A stretch of DNA of 19,416 nt from Pleurotus ostreatus/Saccharomyces cerevisiae fusant (taxonomy: Eukaryota; Opisthokonta): positions 1 through 19,416 of the forward strand of contig JAMQCK010000599.1 of NCBI GenBank assembly GCA_024196135.1, written 5' to 3'. Below are positions 18,686-19,416 of this stretch, piece by piece. The translations under genes were made by a program, and so were the position numbers. The notes beneath the pieces are model-generated. The model was given only the letters and a program-made list of their open reading frames with translations, was not told the origin of the DNA and made no database searches. Within the stretch, counting starts at the first letter, position 1. The number at the start of each line of letters is the position of its first letter.

Positions 18686-19416
18686 ATGGCGTCTTTCGTA
18701 CAGGGTCAAGTCGAGCTTCACAATCACGCAGTGCTCGCTTGCAGTGTTCAGCGGGAGATCGCTCAACATTCTGCTGTGGACTGCGCTGACGATGACCCAC
18801 GCTCAATCGTGGTCGCCTACATGAGCGACCACGCCTTCCGCCCGCAAATCATGCTTCTGCTGGGACCGGATCCCTACGTCGACCGCTTGCACGTTATGGA
18901 CCGCGCTGGTCGTCGCTATCTTCTGCGCCCGTCGCAGGTGCAGCGCATGGAGTCTGCAAGCCCCAGCGTCTTGAGGGCGATCGAGGTGCGTCGCCTAGTC
19001 CCTTACATAGCATTCCTCTAGCTCAACTGATCTCTCGTACCTAGACTAGCGGGGGACATCTGGAGGAAGATCAATGGGCTTACTTGGACTTCATTGGGCA
19101 ATGGCCGGATACGTGCGACCCGAGCCTACTGGTCAATACGCGCTGCGTGCCGGAGAAGTTCAGGAATCTAGGCGTACAACAGCAAGCCCTGCACTGCCTC
19201 CCCATACTACACGCTGCGCTATTATTCCCCGAGATGCTGCCGCCGGCCCAGCGTTTCACGCAGGTGTACTCCAGTTGCACCGCCAACGTCATGAACGCAC
19301 CCTACCTTGGTCTACCTCCATTTGCTGAGGCTTGGATGAAGTGGCTCTGTCAATACTTCAGCCAACCATTGTCCGACCTTGTGGGCGACCTGCGAACGCT
19401 CCTGGTGAGTCCATGG
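18686..19416 (+). CDS. Unrecognised gene, 5' part, cut by the right edge
   Basis: Exon 1 is 18686-18985 (100 codons) and exon 2 is 19045-19404, joined by a 59-nt intron (GTGCGT...CCTAG) in phase 0. A good donor GTGAGT at 19405 shows that the gene continues beyond the window. At least 220 residues are encoded. The protein begins MASFVQGQVELHNHAVLACS, carries SIVVAYMSDHAFRPQIMLL and DRLHVMDRAGRRYLLRPSQ in exon 1, and EEDQWAYLDFIGQWP, CVPEKFRNLGV and FAEAWMKWLCQYF in exon 2. I recognise no family or catalytic motif. There is no signal peptide after the chosen ATG. The frame is open upstream with a hydrophobic stretch, but it has no ATG there. The start lies just downstream of the duplicated CGCGCC repeat, and the gene is in the same orientation as the PIF1-like gene. 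Confidence 0.65.

Noticed and set aside
18180..18806. 208-codon - strand frame with GATGAMGATGA and GRDGRD runs
   Set aside because: It is produced by the CGCGCC repeats on the opposite strand and overlaps exon 1 of the gene at 18686.

Overview
The window looks like nuclear DNA of a basidiomycete fungus, most likely an agaricomycete. Coding regions are broken by many very short introns (about 48-73 nt, mostly GTNNGT...YAG), codon third positions are rich in C and G, and F-box proteins of the common agaricomycete type are present in tandem. The open frames only make sense when spliced. The gene models below were assembled by hand from frame continuity, splice signals and protein-family motifs.

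Layout, all on the + strand unless noted. 727-2758: a complete eight-exon RPA1-like single-strand DNA-binding protein (547 aa). 3881-5063: a two-exon protein with a WRN/RNase-D-like DEDD 3'-5' exonuclease fold that has lost its last catalytic motif. 5359-6089 (- strand): a three-exon remnant resembling the C-terminus of a SWIM-finger (MULE-like) transposase. 6582-8657: a six-exon protein (597 aa) with an N-terminal GRF-type zinc finger and a second Cys/His cluster. 8658-10063: a base-composition-shifted gene-poor stretch with a 15-bp inverted repeat. 10064-11764 and 12156-13806: two tandem F-box paralogues with identical exon structure, each with a first coding exon consisting of the start codon only. 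14146-15614: an uncertain multi-exon gene of unknown family. 15930-18020: a complete ten-exon PIF1-like helicase (526 aa) with one GC-AG intron. 18686 to the right edge: the start of an unrecognised gene cut by the window.

Four of the proteins belong to DNA-processing families: a single-strand binder, an exonuclease fold, a GRF zinc finger and a 5'-3' helicase. They lie within 18 kb and point the same way, interrupted by F-box genes and a transposon remnant. This could be a replication/recombination module, a dispersed or domesticated mobile element, or a coincidence of families that are each multiplied in these fungi. The sequence alone cannot decide.

A second theme is regulatory or repetitive. 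Short arrays with a 9-nt (or 2 x 9 nt) period, consensus near TCGCGCCNN, sit about 80-230 bp upstream of at least five of the start codons and share one orientation.
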